A program made the translations under genes and the position numbers. Below, one piece after another: positions 1-7,527 of a stretch of DNA of 36,557 bases. The notes under the pieces are model-generated. The model was given only the letters and a program-made list of their open reading frames with translations, was not told the DNA's origin and ran no database searches. How positions within the stretch are numbered: the stretch's first letter is position 1; every line of letters begins with the position of its first letter. Origin of the DNA: an uncultured Candidatus Melainabacteria bacterium (GTDB lineage: Bacteria; Cyanobacteriota; Vampirovibrionia; Gastranaerophilales; Gastranaerophilaceae); assembly GCA_949915775.1 (NCBI GenBank), contig CATLEG010000011.1, forward strand, positions 1 through 36,557, given 5' to 3'.

Positions 1-74
1 GTGATAGATTTTTTACGATTCTCTCTAACTACTTTCGCTATTGCTTTTTGTAACTCTTTTTTAAGTTCTTGCAT
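1..74 (-). CDS. N-terminus of a small regulator (partial, runs off left edge)
   Basis: An ATG at 74 on the minus strand opens 24 sense codons reading MQELKKELQKAIAKVVRENR and onward to the window edge with no stop. A basic amphipathic helix followed by R-E-N-R-K-K is how many XRE-family helix-turn-helix repressors begin, but the HTH itself lies outside the window, so the family is inferred. The gene is divergent from the membrane-protein gene at 162, and the gap holds a palindrome that could be its operator. No convincing ribosome binding site is visible upstream. Confidence 0.4.
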   Translation of the reverse strand, partial: MQELKKELQKAIAKVVRENRKKSI

Positions 75-98
75 AATATTTATTATTGTTCTAATATA

Positions 99-126
99 AT
101 GACAAGTTGTCATAATATTATGACAA
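99..126. promoter_or_regulatory. Operator-like palindrome plus third half-site
   Basis: ATGACAA (99-105) and TTGTCAT (107-113) form a perfect 7-bp inverted repeat around one base. A third copy, ATGACAA, lies at 120-126, 21 bp (two helical turns) from the first. A TATAAT at 95-100 overlaps the first half-site. The position between a divergent presumed regulator and the gene at 162 suggests an autoregulated divergent promoter. No binding protein has been shown. Confidence 0.45.
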
Positions 127-161
127 TAAGGTGCTTATTTAAATTTGGAGATTAATAATAG

Positions 162-893
162 ATGGAAAACGAACAAAATAAATCTATAACCATTTTGTCA
201 AAAAGAACAGAACGAAAGCACTTATCAATATTGGCTTTTGTACTTATTGGTATAATAAATGCCTTTGCTCTTGAATCTGAATATTTTGATATAATTCATC
301 CATTTGCATACAACTTATTAATGCTATTAACTTGTTCTTTATTAATTGCAATAATTATATTTTGGATAAAAGGTATAATAGATTATATTCATAATGGTTC
401 ATCAAAAATTCTGAAAAAGAATTTAACTAATGAAGATAAAATATTATTTAATGATATTAAATCAAAAAAACAATGGATAAAGTATCTTTGGATTATTTTA
501 TTTATTATTTTGGCCGTAAAAACAAATAGTAATCCTAATACTGATATTCCTAATGTTGAAAATAATTCACAAACTAAAACAGTTGAAACTCCGAAACCAG
601 TTCTATCGAAACCTAAAAAAGAAGAAGTTAAACAGAGTCAACCCAAAGAAGATTTAACTTGGTTTGCTCAATATGCATGTCAACAAGAAATAAAAGCTCG
701 TGCAATTTATCCACCATCAGTCAAAGTAAATTTTAGACGTGATAACTATATTAAAGGCAACAGCTATACCATATATGGAACAGTAGATAGTCAAAATGCT
801 TTTGGAGCAATGGTAAGACAAAATTTTGCCTGTGAAGCTATTATTGACGAGGCAAACGATAAATATTGGGTTAATGATTTAAATATTGAATAG
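162..893 (+). CDS. Membrane-anchored protein with C-terminal extracytoplasmic domain, unknown function
   Basis: The 243-aa product starts at ATG 162 with GGAG at 147-150. Three hydrophobic segments are visible at about residues 22-38, 45-72 and 105-121. A Pro/Lys/Thr-rich linker (about 125-165) follows, then a folded C-terminal domain (about 165-243) with two Cys residues and a Y-P-P-S-V-K start and N-A-F-G core. That domain resembles small secreted domains often found after a membrane anchor in phage and island proteins. The sequence gives no catalytic motif. It is followed 7 bp later by the TPR gene, so the two are probably co-transcribed. I do not recognise a named family. Confidence 0.6.
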   Translation: MENEQNKSITILSKRTERKHLSILAFVLIGIINAFALESEYFDIIHPFAYNLLMLLTCSLLIAIIIFWIKGIIDYIHNGSSKILKKNLTNEDKILFNDIKSKKQWIKYLWIILFIILAVKTNSNPNTDIPNVENNSQTKTVETPKPVLSKPKKEEVKQSQPKEDLTWFAQYACQQEIKARAIYPPSVKVNFRRDNYIKGNSYTIYGTVDSQNAFGAMVRQNFACEAIIDEANDKYWVNDLNIE

Positions 894-900
894 GTAGATT

Positions 901-2109
901 ATGAAAAAATATATCATACTAATTATGTTATTATGCTTAGCAAACAATTTTTCTTTTGCAATTGATAATGGCATACAAATTTCAGAAAAAGATAAAAAAA
1001 TATATGTAATGCGAAAAACAACACAAGAATTATATGGAGAAGATGTAATTGTTTATCATATATGTTATGTTGAAAAAGCACAAAAATTTCTAAAAAAAGG
1101 AGATTTTGAAAAAGCCAATAAATATATAAATCTTGCAATATACTATTATGATAAAAATCCATTAACATATTTAATAAAGTCAGAAATTAATTTACATAAT
1201 AATGATATTAAAAGTGCAAAATTAAATTTACAAAAAGCTTGTGATATAAGAGATACAAATATCAAAACAAATAAAAATGGTGAATATATAGAAGAATACA
1301 ATAATAGATTGTATGATTCGTATACTGCTGAAACACTGTGGGTAAGAATACTCAAATTATATGCAAAAATTGCCATTAAAGAAAATAATATTGAATTAGC
1401 AGAAGATTATATTAATGAAATTAGAGAAAATTGGAAATATTTTGATAGTGAAGTAACTCTTATTTATAGTAAAATACTTGAAGCACAGGGGAAACACGAT
1501 GCAAGTTATGGTTATAAAACTGTTTCTTATTCAATACAAAAGGCAAATAATGAAATAAACAAACATCCAAATAATGCAGAATTATATTATGACAATGCAT
1601 ATGCATTTAGTCTAATGGATGAAAATGAATTTGCATTAAGATATATCAACAAGGCTATAGAAATTTCTCCCAAAAGTGAATACCTGCTTTTTAAGGTCGA
1701 CTTAATTGAAGATAAAAAAGAAATTCTGAAACTATTAAATGAAGCTGTACAATTAAGTCCAATAGATAATGCACAAGTTTATGAATATAGAGGAACATAT
1801 TTCATGGAAGATGGACAATATGAAAAAGCATTAAATGATTTCAAAAAAGCTATTCAATATGGTACAAAAGAAGATGAGTTAGCTAATAGTCTTGGAATTT
1901 GTTATTTTGAAACTGGTAATTATCATGAAGCTATAAAATATTTCTCAAAGCCGGATTGCAATTTAGGATATAAGGCTGATACATTAATGGAACTCGGCAA
2001 GTATCAGGAAGCTTTAGATATTTACTATAAAATATTAAATAATCCTGACTATAACAAAGATGCAATATTGATTAATATAAAATACTGCAAAAACCACATG
2101 AAAAAATAA
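901..2109 (+). CDS. Exported tetratricopeptide-repeat protein
   Basis: The 402-aa product has an N-terminal signal peptide (Lys-rich start, hydrophobic core, likely cleavage after F-S-F-A near residue 20). Helical TPR-like repeats lie at about residues 55-110, 145-200 and 220-380. Repeats with typical A-x-x-Y/F-x-x-A-I spacing include E-K-A-N-K-Y-I-N-L-A-I, Y-E-K-A-L-N-D-F-K-K-A-I and Y-H-E-A-I-K-Y-F. TPR arrays are protein-interaction scaffolds, so it probably acts outside the cytoplasm as an adaptor. The partner is unknown. It sits in a run of exported-protein genes in the island, with 12 bp to the next gene. Confidence 0.75.
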   Translation: MKKYIILIMLLCLANNFSFAIDNGIQISEKDKKIYVMRKTTQELYGEDVIVYHICYVEKAQKFLKKGDFEKANKYINLAIYYYDKNPLTYLIKSEINLHNNDIKSAKLNLQKACDIRDTNIKTNKNGEYIEEYNNRLYDSYTAETLWVRILKLYAKIAIKENNIELAEDYINEIRENWKYFDSEVTLIYSKILEAQGKHDASYGYKTVSYSIQKANNEINKHPNNAELYYDNAYAFSLMDENEFALRYINKAIEISPKSEYLLFKVDLIEDKKEILKLLNEAVQLSPIDNAQVYEYRGTYFMEDGQYEKALNDFKKAIQYGTKEDELANSLGICYFETGNYHEAIKYFSKPDCNLGYKADTLMELGKYQEALDIYYKILNNPDYNKDAILINIKYCKNHMKK

Positions 2110-2121
2110 AGAGGTAATAAG

Positions 2122-2556
2122 TTGCTAAAGAAACCTGTAGTATTTCTTCTATTTATCATAATTTTATTAGTTTCTATACCCGTCTTATGCCAAATCTTTG
2201 TCTTAAACCAAAACGGAAACAATCTACTGCCGGAAAAAGAAAAATTAAGAGAATCTGATTATGTAAATGCATACTGCAAAGGTACAAAAGAATACGTTTT
2301 ACCGGACAAGACACGTATTGATTGCTTAACAGAACAATATGCCTGTGAATTTGACTGGGCTAAAAAATGGTATGAAGGTTTTGGACAAGCTCTCTGGTAT
2401 GCACATAATTCAGGTAAAAAACCTTGCTTGGTTTTAATTTTAAAAACTCAAAAAGATTACATATATTTTGATAGAGCAAAAATCCTATGCGATAAATACA
2501 ATGTTCACTTAATAGATATTAAAAGTAAAAATTTTCAAGCAAACAGTATAAAATAG
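2122..2556 (+). CDS. Exported or membrane-anchored protein, possible PD-(D/E)XK-like core
   Basis: The 144-aa product starts at TTG 2122, supported by GAGGT at 2111-2115. Residues 1-28 are a signal peptide or single membrane anchor. The body carries D-C-L-T-E-Q-Y-A-C-E-F-D-W-A-K-K-W-Y-E-G-F-G-Q and then K-K-P-C-L-V-L-I-L. This layout (acidic residue, later E-x-D-x-x-x-K-W, then a beta strand) recalls a widespread small family with a restriction-endonuclease-like fold. That assignment is from memory of the pattern and is uncertain; a thioredoxin-like fold was considered, but the cysteines are not in a C-x-x-C motif. It lies in a four-gene run at 162-2807. Confidence 0.5.
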   Translation: MLKKPVVFLLFIIILLVSIPVLCQIFVLNQNGNNLLPEKEKLRESDYVNAYCKGTKEYVLPDKTRIDCLTEQYACEFDWAKKWYEGFGQALWYAHNSGKKPCLVLILKTQKDYIYFDRAKILCDKYNVHLIDIKSKNFQANSIK

Positions 2557-2564
2557 GAGTAAAT

Positions 2565-2807
2565 ATGAAAAACATATTATTACTAACAATTATCGGTTTA
2601 TTAATTACCATGCCTGCATTCGCCTATGAAAAACACTATATTAAAAACAATAAAGGACAGACTACAGGCTACACTAAAACTTACTCAAATGGCAAAACTG
2701 TTCAATACAACAAAAAAGGACAGGTTGAATATACTTACAAAAAGGATTCTTCCGGTAAGGTTACAAAGTATTCTAAAACTGGTAGAAAATTAGAAACTTA
2801 TAAATAA
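2565..2807 (+). CDS. Small secreted repeat protein, unknown function
   Basis: The 80-aa product has a clear signal peptide (hydrophobic residues 4-18, cleavage likely after P-A-F-A). The mature part is a polar Lys/Tyr/Gly/Thr-rich chain with repeating units of the type N/S-x-G-K/Q-x-x-x-Y (for example Y-S-N-G-K-T-V-Q-Y and S-S-G-K-V-T-K-Y). Such short beta repeats resemble MORN/YD-like strands, but no function can be assigned. The ribosome binding site is AGGAG at 2555-2559, and the gene follows the previous one by 8 bp. It is the last gene of the left plus-strand run. The 157 bp after it show no further gene. Confidence 0.65.
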   Translation: MKNILLLTIIGLLITMPAFAYEKHYIKNNKGQTTGYTKTYSNGKTVQYNKKGQVEYTYKKDSSGKVTKYSKTGRKLETYK

Positions 2808-2964
2808 ACAATTTTAAGGCTTGTTAAATTTCAAATAGGTATAAATACATCATGAACATCATAAAAGTCGATTCTGGAACATCACTACAACGATACGTTA
2901 ATTTAGCCCAAGCCACATAAGGGTTCTAGGACAACAATTTTAAGCATAGTACTTTTTATACTAA

Positions 2965-5586
2965 TCATATTAGAAACTCTTTATACTTTTCAACCTGAAA
3001 TTTTAAACATGGAATGTCGTACATTTTTTTTGCAATAAGTTTAGCATTTTCGATTTTGTTCTGTATTTTAAATTCATTTAAAATACTAATAAGAACATCA
3101 ATTTCCTTATGTAAATATTCGACATCTGCAAGTGATGAAATAAAAATAGCTATCAAATTATATACAAGTGCATTATTTTGAGTAACTTTTAAATAACATA
3201 ATATTTTTTCTAAAAATTGTCCAATACTATTGTGTGCAATTAAACTTTTAGGAAAGGCTTGTTGAAGAACTAACTTTAATTCTTCTTGATACGTTTCAAT
3301 CTCATTAATATCGCAATAGCGATTAAATATAGCTAATAATGTACTTACAAAAGCTTTGTTTTTAATTTTCACAATATCAATCCAAAATGTCATAACTTTT
3401 TCTTTAGAATAATTTGGATTTTCTCTATATTTTAAACCATTTAATATATCTTGATAATCTTTGTCAGAAAAATGTTTACTAAATTCTTCAAAAATTTTAT
3501 CTTCATTAAATCTTAATTTTGAATCTAATAACATTCTTACAAATCTTGTTCTTATTTCACCTTCTTTTATTTCATTTTTTTCAAAGGCTTCTAAAATTAA
3601 TGATTTTAAATCTTTAAATTGAGGTATATAACGGAAATAAGAAAGATATCCATTTAAAAAATATTTTTTAGCTTTGTCTTTTAATTGGTGTATCCTTTCC
3701 AACAAATGTAAATCTTTATATTTATAAGACAAGTAATCATATTGCATTCCAAGATAATAATAAAATTCACGGCATCTTTCTTCATTTTCTTTTAAAAGAA
3801 TATATTCTAAGAAATTTTTATCATCATTATTAAGTACTCTGATTTTTGTTAAATGCTCCATATAACATCTAAAATTTCTGCCATGTGTAGTATTTAAAGC
3901 AGTAAAACTTATGTCATATTCATTTTTGTAATAACTTTCATCATAATCACAATAAGCAATTTGCTTTATATATTTGAAAATTTTCTTGAAATATTTGTGT
4001 CTTTTAGTTACAACATTGAAATTAAAATCTATTAATTCATACAATAAACTATAATAATCTTCTTTATTAGAATTTGTTGCAGCCAGTTTCTTATCTATAA
4101 ATAATATTGCTTTATTTAAAGAATTTATATTTTCAACATTTTGTGAAAGAACTTCTATAAAAACTCGTATAAATCCTATTTTATTTAAATTGACAAGATT
4201 ATCGTCTTCTAAATATTTGTTGATATTTTCAGATATTAATTTTTTGAACAAGTCAATAAGCCCACGTTCATTTACTTCTTCTACACTTTCTTTGTCAAAT
4301 TGAACTAAATGATGATTATATTCTCTATCTTGATTTACATATTCAATTTGCTCCTTCACAGATTTCAATCTAAATTCTTCTTCTGATATTGGTGATACAT
4401 TTCTGACCCAGCCGCCTACACCAGACTGCCAATATATTCCAGGATTTTCTTTTTCATATTGATATTTTTCTTTTAATTCATAGAATAGATTCTTAAATTC
4501 TGAATGTTCTTTTAAACCATGTAACACATTATACTTAGTTCTTTCATCTTTCTTTGGAAATTTATCTAAATACACTTTTATATCATCATTTAATGTGTCC
4601 AAATTATCTATTTTGTTAATACTTTTAAATATTTGTACTAACTCATAAAGACATATATCTGTTACCTTAACAATATTTTTTTTATTTATATGTTTAAAAA
4701 ATTCTTTTAATACATCTATATATTTATCTAAATTTTCATAAATAAAATATAAACCTAACTTTCTGAGCATAAAGATTCTTTGCGATAATAATTTCTTTAT
4801 ATTACAAGCAATATCCTTACCTGAATTTAAATTAAGACATAAAAAATATAAAATAATATCTGAAACATCACTACTCGTATAATCATTTACAAAACTCTTG
4901 TTAATTTCTTCCATATCAAATTTTTGATGCCTAAAAACATCTAATATATCATTTAAGTTATCATGTGTTTTTAAATAAACTTTATTATATTTTTCGACCA
5001 AATAATCAAAAAGAAATTCTTGTGATAGAGTATTTTGAATGTTTTCTTTACTAGTTTCGTCATTAATAATTTCGCTCAAATAATAGGTTTCATATATAAC
5101 CTCGCCTCTTTTATCAAAAGAGGTAGATTTTAATTCATATGTTAATAGAGTAGATATTGTTGCCTTTATTAAATCTTCGTATTCTACTATTTGTTCTTTT
5201 TTATATATATTTTTAACTAATTCTATTGCATGTTTATGTTTTAAAATCTTAGTGTAATCAATTTTATTTAAATCTATAATATCAAATCTATCTAATAATT
5301 CTGTTAACTTATAATATGTTGAATAATGAATATCATTAATTTCAATTTCTTTGATATTTTCATTTATTATTTCTATAATAATATCTTTAGTATTGGAATC
5401 ATAAGTGCGTTCTAAATACTGTATAACCCAATAAGATGCATCGTCTGTAAAATTTAATAGTCCTTCTTTTTGAAATGGTACTAAAAACTCTTGTGCGGAA
5501 AGTTCTTTAAAAAATAGACTTTTTTCATTTATATCAGATTTTAAATTATTACACAGTTCTTTTATAGTTATCTTACCCAAAATCAA
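2965..5586 (-). CDS. Large helical partner of the SIR2 protein, unrecognised family
   Basis: The product is 873 aa and almost entirely alpha-helical by composition (Leu/Ile/Lys/Glu/Asn-rich heptads throughout). One non-helical insert lies at about residues 383-410, with the residues I-Y-W-Q-S-G-V-G-G-W-V-R-N-V-S-P. I see no Walker, protease or nuclease motif. The start is TTG 5586 or the third codon TTG at 5580; a GGAGG lies just upstream. The gene overlaps the SIR2 gene by about 14 bp, which implies translational coupling and a two-component system. Known SIR2 defence proteins such as DSR2 fuse the NADase to a long helical sensor region. Here that region may be a separate subunit (inference). 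Confidence 0.7.
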   Translation of the reverse strand: MILGKITIKELCNNLKSDINEKSLFFKELSAQEFLVPFQKEGLLNFTDDASYWVIQYLERTYDSNTKDIIIEIINENIKEIEINDIHYSTYYKLTELLDRFDIIDLNKIDYTKILKHKHAIELVKNIYKKEQIVEYEDLIKATISTLLTYELKSTSFDKRGEVIYETYYLSEIINDETSKENIQNTLSQEFLFDYLVEKYNKVYLKTHDNLNDILDVFRHQKFDMEEINKSFVNDYTSSDVSDIILYFLCLNLNSGKDIACNIKKLLSQRIFMLRKLGLYFIYENLDKYIDVLKEFFKHINKKNIVKVTDICLYELVQIFKSINKIDNLDTLNDDIKVYLDKFPKKDERTKYNVLHGLKEHSEFKNLFYELKEKYQYEKENPGIYWQSGVGGWVRNVSPISEEEFRLKSVKEQIEYVNQDREYNHHLVQFDKESVEEVNERGLIDLFKKLISENINKYLEDDNLVNLNKIGFIRVFIEVLSQNVENINSLNKAILFIDKKLAATNSNKEDYYSLLYELIDFNFNVVTKRHKYFKKIFKYIKQIAYCDYDESYYKNEYDISFTALNTTHGRNFRCYMEHLTKIRVLNNDDKNFLEYILLKENEERCREFYYYLGMQYDYLSYKYKDLHLLERIHQLKDKAKKYFLNGYLSYFRYIPQFKDLKSLILEAFEKNEIKEGEIRTRFVRMLLDSKLRFNEDKIFEEFSKHFSDKDYQDILNGLKYRENPNYSKEKVMTFWIDIVKIKNKAFVSTLLAIFNRYCDINEIETYQEELKLVLQQAFPKSLIAHNSIGQFLEKILCYLKVTQNNALVYNLIAIFISSLADVEYLHKEIDVLISILNEFKIQNKIENAKLIAKKMYDIPCLKFQVEKYKEFLI

Positions 5587-6571
5587 CTTCCTCCGGATTT
5601 GTATACCTTATTAATGCGGGTTTTTCTTTTGAAATATTTAATATTGTTTTAGTTAAATTTTCAATAACTTCTTCAAAGCTTTGTTCGATGCCAGTACTAT
5701 CGGTATCATATACATATGTTTTTATCTTGTGATTACTAGCTATATCAAAATAATTTTTATTAAATTCATTTTCTAAAACTTTCGCTTCGCAATTATCTAC
5801 AATAACACTAATTTGTTTAAAATTTTCTGTATTAGGCTTATTCGCGATTATCTGAAGAATTTCTTCATCACTTAATGAATAACCTAAAAAGATAATATAA
5901 AATTCTTTTAATAAGTCCTTTATAAATTGTTTTTGTCGCTTATATTCATCTGAATTTTCAAGTATGTAAACTCTATTATATTGTTCTTTACTTAGGACTA
6001 AATCCATATAAGATGATTGCTTAAATTCTGAGGAGTCCCCACTAAAACGACCATGAAGATAAATTATTGAATCAAGCAAATTGCTTTGAGAAGGATTTTC
6101 CATATTAATATATGGAATGTAAAAATTTCTGTTTAGACCTTCTTCTTCGGTTTGAAACTTTTCAATCATTACATCATAATTCGTTTGAAGGATTAATACA
6201 GCTTTTTCTTTATATAGTTTATTTAAACAATTATATATTTTACTATCTTTGAAATTTTTTCGAGGGTTTTCGTAAAATAATTCTTTTAATAAATTATTAA
6301 ATTCTTGTTCTTTATTTTTATTTTTTATCTTTTCTGTACAAATACTAATTATCTTTATAGGTTTATTTAAACTTAATAAATTTAGTTTTTCAGAACGAGT
6401 AATAATTTTTTGTTGCAAGCAAAATTTCGTAATACTATTCGCTAATCCTTGCCAATCGGGCATCCCAATATTAAATCCTACACCTGAACCCAAAAACAAG
6501 CACACTCTTTTTGCTTTTATCGCATCTTGAAATTCTACTTCCTTAAATAATGACTTGTAATCTTCTAACAT
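5573..6571 (-). CDS. SIR2-domain NADase-like defence effector
   Basis: The product is 332 aa from ATG 6571. A TTG at 6598 would add nine residues but has no ribosome binding site. The SIR2_2-type fold is visible: a glycine-rich nucleotide loop L-F-L-G-S-G-V-G (residues 25-32), T-N-Y-D with the expected catalytic Asn131, L-H-G-R with His173, and I-F-L-G-Y-S-L-S-D further on. Asn131 and His173 sit close to the positions known in DSR2-type anti-phage sirtuins, which deplete NAD+ when triggered by phage proteins. No membrane segment is seen. The gene is first in a two-gene minus-strand operon and divergent from an AbiF-like gene. A TAAAAT lies 7 nt before the ATG, so the mRNA may be leaderless. 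Confidence 0.8.
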   Translation of the reverse strand: MLEDYKSLFKEVEFQDAIKAKRVCLFLGSGVGFNIGMPDWQGLANSITKFCLQQKIITRSEKLNLLSLNKPIKIISICTEKIKNKNKEQEFNNLLKELFYENPRKNFKDSKIYNCLNKLYKEKAVLILQTNYDVMIEKFQTEEEGLNRNFYIPYINMENPSQSNLLDSIIYLHGRFSGDSSEFKQSSYMDLVLSKEQYNRVYILENSDEYKRQKQFIKDLLKEFYIIFLGYSLSDEEILQIIANKPNTENFKQISVIVDNCEAKVLENEFNKNYFDIASNHKIKTYVYDTDSTGIEQSFEEVIENLTKTILNISKEKPALIRYTNPEEVDFG

Positions 6572-6718
6572 ACAATTTATTTTAATATAAATATACAAAA
6601 TTTTACGATATTTCTAAACAATAAGATGGTTAATATAAAATTACCAATTTCATTGTCAGTTAAAATAGGGGGCAGTAACATTTTCATAAGAATAAATAAC
6701 CATGCCAGCAAACTATGC

Positions 6719-6724
6719 TATAAT
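6719..6724 (+). promoter_or_regulatory. Extended -10 promoter giving a leaderless abi mRNA
   Basis: TGCTATAAT (TATAAT at 6719-6724) lies exactly 6 nt before the ATG at 6731, so transcription should start at or next to the start codon. No good -35 box is visible, which the TGn extension would compensate. The same geometry is found for the prophage paralogue. The rest of the divergent gap 6572-6718 holds the presumed SIR2 promoter and no other gene. Confidence 0.5.
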
Positions 6725-6730
6725 TACCTT

Positions 6731-7390
6731 ATGATAGATATTAAATCTAAAGATGAATTAATTGAGATTATTACACCCGTTAGGCTTGGTGCTTATGGTT
6801 CTAGCGATAATTCTATATTATTAAATGAATATATCTATAATCTTAAACTATCAGAAGCTTTTTATCCGGCTTTGTCATTATTGGAAATCACTCTTAGAAA
6901 TCGGATTTGCAATGCAGTTGAAAAACTTATTAGTAAAGATTGGCTTTTACAAGAACTCAATAAACAAAGTATTTTAGCCGATAAAGAGTATCAAAAACTT
7001 TTAGAATCTGCTAATAAAATTAGAAAAAGTGGAAAGAAAATAACCAATGACAGACTTATATCTGAAATGACTTTAGGTTTTTGGATTCATCTTTGTACAA
7101 AGTCATACAGACCCAAATTATGGGATAAAAAAGGTTTTTTTGAGGCTGTGTTTCCTAACTACACTAATAATGGTGATTTGAGAAAAATTGCACCTATTCA
7201 AAATGATTTGTTAAATATTTTGAGATTAAGAAATAGAATTTTCCACCACGAAATCATTATTAATGGTAATAAAACTCCGGAAGAACAATACCAATTAGTT
7301 TTAAATATGCTACATTTGTTATCGACCGGCATGGAAAGCCTTTTAAATGATATAAGCAGATTTGAAACAATAACAAAGCAAAAACCCTAG
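6731..7390 (+). CDS. AbiF/Abi_2-family HEPN protein (island copy)
   Basis: The product is 219 aa from ATG 6731. An upstream ATG at 6626 would add 35 residues that have no counterpart in the prophage paralogue. Conserved Abi_2 features are Y-P-A-L-S-L-L-E-I-T-L-R-N near residue 50, L-G-F-W-I-H-L-C in the middle, and the HEPN motif R-N-R-I-F-H (Arg167-x4-His172). HEPN proteins of this family are ribonuclease-type abortive-infection toxins. AbiF has been reported to pair with an RNA antitoxin and proposed as an ancestor of Cas13. The stop codon TAG (7388-7390) lies inside the hairpin of a convergent small RNA. It sits beside the SIR2 operon in a defence block. Confidence 0.8.
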   Translation: MIDIKSKDELIEIITPVRLGAYGSSDNSILLNEYIYNLKLSEAFYPALSLLEITLRNRICNAVEKLISKDWLLQELNKQSILADKEYQKLLESANKIRKSGKKITNDRLISEMTLGFWIHLCTKSYRPKLWDKKGFFEAVFPNYTNNGDLRKIAPIQNDLLNILRLRNRIFHHEIIINGNKTPEEQYQLVLNMLHLLSTGMESLLNDISRFETITKQKP

Positions 7391-7426
7391 CGACTCTGCA
7401 AGCAGGACATCAATCTAGGGTTATCC
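7380..7426 (-). ncRNA. Convergent ~47-nt RNA linked to the island abi gene (candidate RNA antitoxin)
   Basis: Read on the minus strand, a predicted start near 7426 leads into stem AACCCTAG (7422-7415), an inner motif TCCTGC-TT-GCAGAG, the matching arm CTAGGGTT (7390-7383) and a U run to 7380. The T tract lies only on this strand, so the hairpin ends a minus-strand RNA rather than the abi mRNA. The prophage abi copy has a homologous RNA at 28014-28064. The outer stem there is AACCTAGG/CCTAGGTT, a set of paired changes that keeps the helix. The overlap with the abi stop codon is the same in both. Confidence 0.7.
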
Positions 7427-7432
7427 AATAAC

Positions 7433-7461
7433 ATTATAAACTATTTTGTATAGTTTTTCAA
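7433..7461 (-). promoter_or_regulatory. Sigma70-type promoter of the island small RNA
   Basis: On the minus strand, TTGAAA (7461-7456), a 17-nt spacer and TATAAT (7438-7433) form a near-consensus promoter directed at the hairpin RNA. The block is conserved at the prophage locus: both share AACACTTGA around the -35 and ATAATGTTA at the -10. Confidence 0.7.
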
Positions 7462-7527
7462 GTGTTATAACTATTTTTTGTTATATTCTATTTACAAAGT
7501 AAAAGAAATATAAGTTCATCTTTTTCT

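Noticed and set aside
2808-2964. Possible small gene or RNA between the small secreted protein and the SIR2 partner gene
   Set aside because: No open frame with a ribosome binding site and no convincing hairpin plus T tract was found.
6626-6730. Longer abi start at ATG 6626
   Set aside because: The extra 35 residues have no counterpart in the prophage paralogue and no ribosome binding site, and a TATAAT lies inside this stretch just before the ATG at 6731.
7380-7422. Ordinary rho-independent terminator of the island abi gene
   Set aside because: No T tract follows the hairpin on the abi strand, while the opposite strand has one plus a near-consensus promoter. The prophage copy shows the same polarity.
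6572-7461. Type III toxin-antitoxin (ToxIN-like) locus
   Set aside because: No tandem RNA repeats precede the toxin gene, and the protein is HEPN, not the ToxN fold.
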